Origin: Actinomycetes bacterium | GTDB taxonomy: Bacteria > Actinomycetota > Actinomycetes > Streptosporangiales > Streptosporangiaceae | Reading direction: 5' to 3' | DNA length: 7,729 nucleotides | Assembly: GCA_023425615.1 (NCBI GenBank) | Contig: JAFACJ010000663.1 | Location: forward strand, 1 to 7,729 | In this document: positions 6,890-7,729 of the stretch, piece by piece | Numbering within the stretch: the stretch's first letter is position 1 | How the letters are laid out: each line of letters begins with the position of its first letter | The notes under the pieces: model-generated | What the model saw: only the letters and a program-made list of their open reading frames with translations | Database searches by the model: none | Told to the model about the DNA's origin: nothing | Program-made: the position numbers and the translations under genes

Positions 6890-6963
6890 GGCGTTCTCCT
6901 TTCGCTTCCATAGCGGATGCGCCTACTAAAGATGTGTCAACGATATATCTAGTTAGATCTTCC
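6890..6963 (-). promoter_or_regulatory. Promoter/operator candidate of the VOC gene
   Basis: AAAGGAGA (complement of 6895-6902) is the ribosome site. A perfect -35 TTGACA (complement of 6935-6940) lies just after the Nudix stop, but the -10 is poor (CGCTAT at 6910-6915 with 19-nt spacing). Overlapping upstream is AGATCTAACTAGATATATCG, holding the inverted repeat ATCTA-GT-TAGAT (6947-6958) in an AT-rich block unlike its surroundings. It resembles operators of MarR/PadR/TetR-type repressors; no such regulator is in the window. Confidence 0.45.
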
Positions 6964-7635
6964 ATCGTTGCAGGCCGCGCAACCTGAGCATGCACACCGC
7001 GTACCCTCCGCCGGGATCACCCCCGCGGCGGTCTCCGCCGCCACCGAGGCCGCGAACCGCTCGCGGAGCACCGCCGCCGACCTGGGCACGGCACGGAAGA
7101 ACACCCCGATGTTCCCGTGCTCCCCACGCGTCACGGCCCAGAGCACCAACTCCTCCGGCACCACGTCGACACCGGTCTCCTCGGCCAACTCCCGCGCCGC
7201 GTTCCCGCGCAACGCCGCCTCGTCGAGCGTCACGCCCTCCGCCGGAGGCTCGACCGACCCGCCCGGTACCTGCCAACGGCCGGGAACAGCGGTCGACGCC
7301 GACGTCAGCCCCACCAGCAGACCGCCCTCCCGCACGGGCTGCACCACGGCGACGAACAAGGACGGCAACGCGGCGGCTCCCGGAACCCGATGCAGGGCGT
7401 AATGCCGATAGGGCACCACCGTCCAGTACAGGGTCATGCCGCGGCGCCCGTCCCGCTCCATCCCCGCGCACGCCACCACCGGCCCGTCGAACAGGGCAGG
7501 AACGGTACGTACCGCCTCCTCCCACGCACGGTCCATGGTCGCCCGGTGCGCGGGCGATATCCGCGGCGGATCCCCCTCCACCAACCGGAGCCGCCGTACG
7601 TCCAGGAACTCGACGGCACGCGGGCGCCCGTTCAC
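6949..7635 (-). CDS. Nudix hydrolase, NUDT22-like arrangement possible
   Basis: 228 residues. The Nudix core RELAEETGV is at 148-156, giving the catalytic REuxEExGu half, with PGRWQVPGGSVEP (118-130) before it. The stretch between GGSVEP and RELAEETG is about 8 residues longer than the canonical GX5EX7REUXEEXGU box. Nudix enzymes cleave nucleoside diphosphates linked to another moiety. An N-terminal region of about 85 residues precedes the domain and contains MDRAWEEAVRTVPALFDG (34-51), recalling the W...P.LF.G pattern of plant and NUDT22-type UDP-sugar hydrolases (inference from memory). The GTG start at 7635 has GGGAGG 6 nt upstream. The last ~18 residues have low G/C third positions and end in a C-x-C-x2-C-x2-C cluster (214-222), so the end may be recent or altered. 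Confidence 0.87.
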   Translation of the reverse strand: MNGRPRAVEFLDVRRLRLVEGDPPRISPAHRATMDRAWEEAVRTVPALFDGPVVACAGMERDGRRGMTLYWTVVPYRHYALHRVPGAAALPSLFVAVVQPVREGGLLVGLTSASTAVPGRWQVPGGSVEPPAEGVTLDEAALRGNAARELAEETGVDVVPEELVLWAVTRGEHGNIGVFFRAVPRSAAVLRERFAASVAAETAAGVIPAEGTRCACSGCAACNDGRSN

Positions 7636-7729
7636 CGTCAGCCTCCCGGCTCATCCCTCGGCTTCGGCACCAGCCTCTCACCTACCACTGACCTTTCGTG
7701 GTGTCCTCACCTCGACGGAGGAAGGGGCC
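7636..7729 (-). other. Upstream region of Nudix gene; possible end of another gene at the window edge
   Basis: GGGAGG (complement of 7642-7647) serves the Nudix start. From the window edge one minus-strand frame reads GPFLRRGEDTTKGQW then TAG (near 7682-7684), which could be the tail of an upstream gene but is too short to judge. ACCAC (7684-7688) and GTGGT (7698-7702) form a small inverted repeat spanning 9 bases. No clear promoter is seen. Confidence 0.25.

Overview
The window comes from a high-GC actinobacterium, probably of the Actinomadura/Thermomonospora (Streptosporangiales) kind. The evidence is strong G/C preference at third codon positions in every gene, a QcrB with the actinobacterial PDWY quinone-site motif and a C-terminal extension, a CtaD that reads like mycobacterial CtaD over most of its length, and an Rv1155-like F420/flavin split-barrel protein. 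The genus is inferred from general character, not from a marker gene.

Layout. (1) 1-738, minus: N-terminal 246 residues of an Hsp70/DnaK-like ATPase that runs off the left edge. (2) 739-989: divergent intergenic region. (3) 990-2606, plus: cytochrome b of a bc1 (complex III) type reductase, qcrB. (4) 2591-4252, minus: cytochrome c oxidase subunit I, ctaD. It converges on qcrB and the two coding ends overlap by 16 bp. (5) 4354-6168, minus: a compact three-gene run in the transcription order DUF2255 protein, Rv1155-like split-barrel protein, UlaG-like metallo-beta-lactamase-fold hydrolase. (6) 6169-6517: a 349-base gap holding the run's upstream region and a well-biased but start-less reading frame for a small membrane protein. 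(7) 6518-6889, minus: a small VOC/glyoxalase-fold protein. (8) 6949-7635, minus: a Nudix hydrolase with an expanded Nudix box and a Cys-rich tail. (9) 7636-7729: upstream region, with what may be the last codons of another gene.

How the genes relate. The respiratory part is notable for what is missing. A cytochrome b and an oxidase subunit I sit together without the usual partners (qcrC, qcrA, ctaC, ctaE), and in convergent rather than co-directional order. They look like intact second copies that would borrow or replace subunits in the III-IV supercomplex, but this cannot be proved from the window. The DUF2255/split-barrel/MBL run has tight spacing (16 and 44 nt) and may be a small redox or detoxification operon. 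The VOC and Nudix genes are ordinary housekeeping or accessory enzymes on the same strand. I see no mobile element, CRISPR array, tRNA or rRNA. The most unusual items are the orphan qcrB/ctaD pair and the broken or cryptic small membrane ORF.
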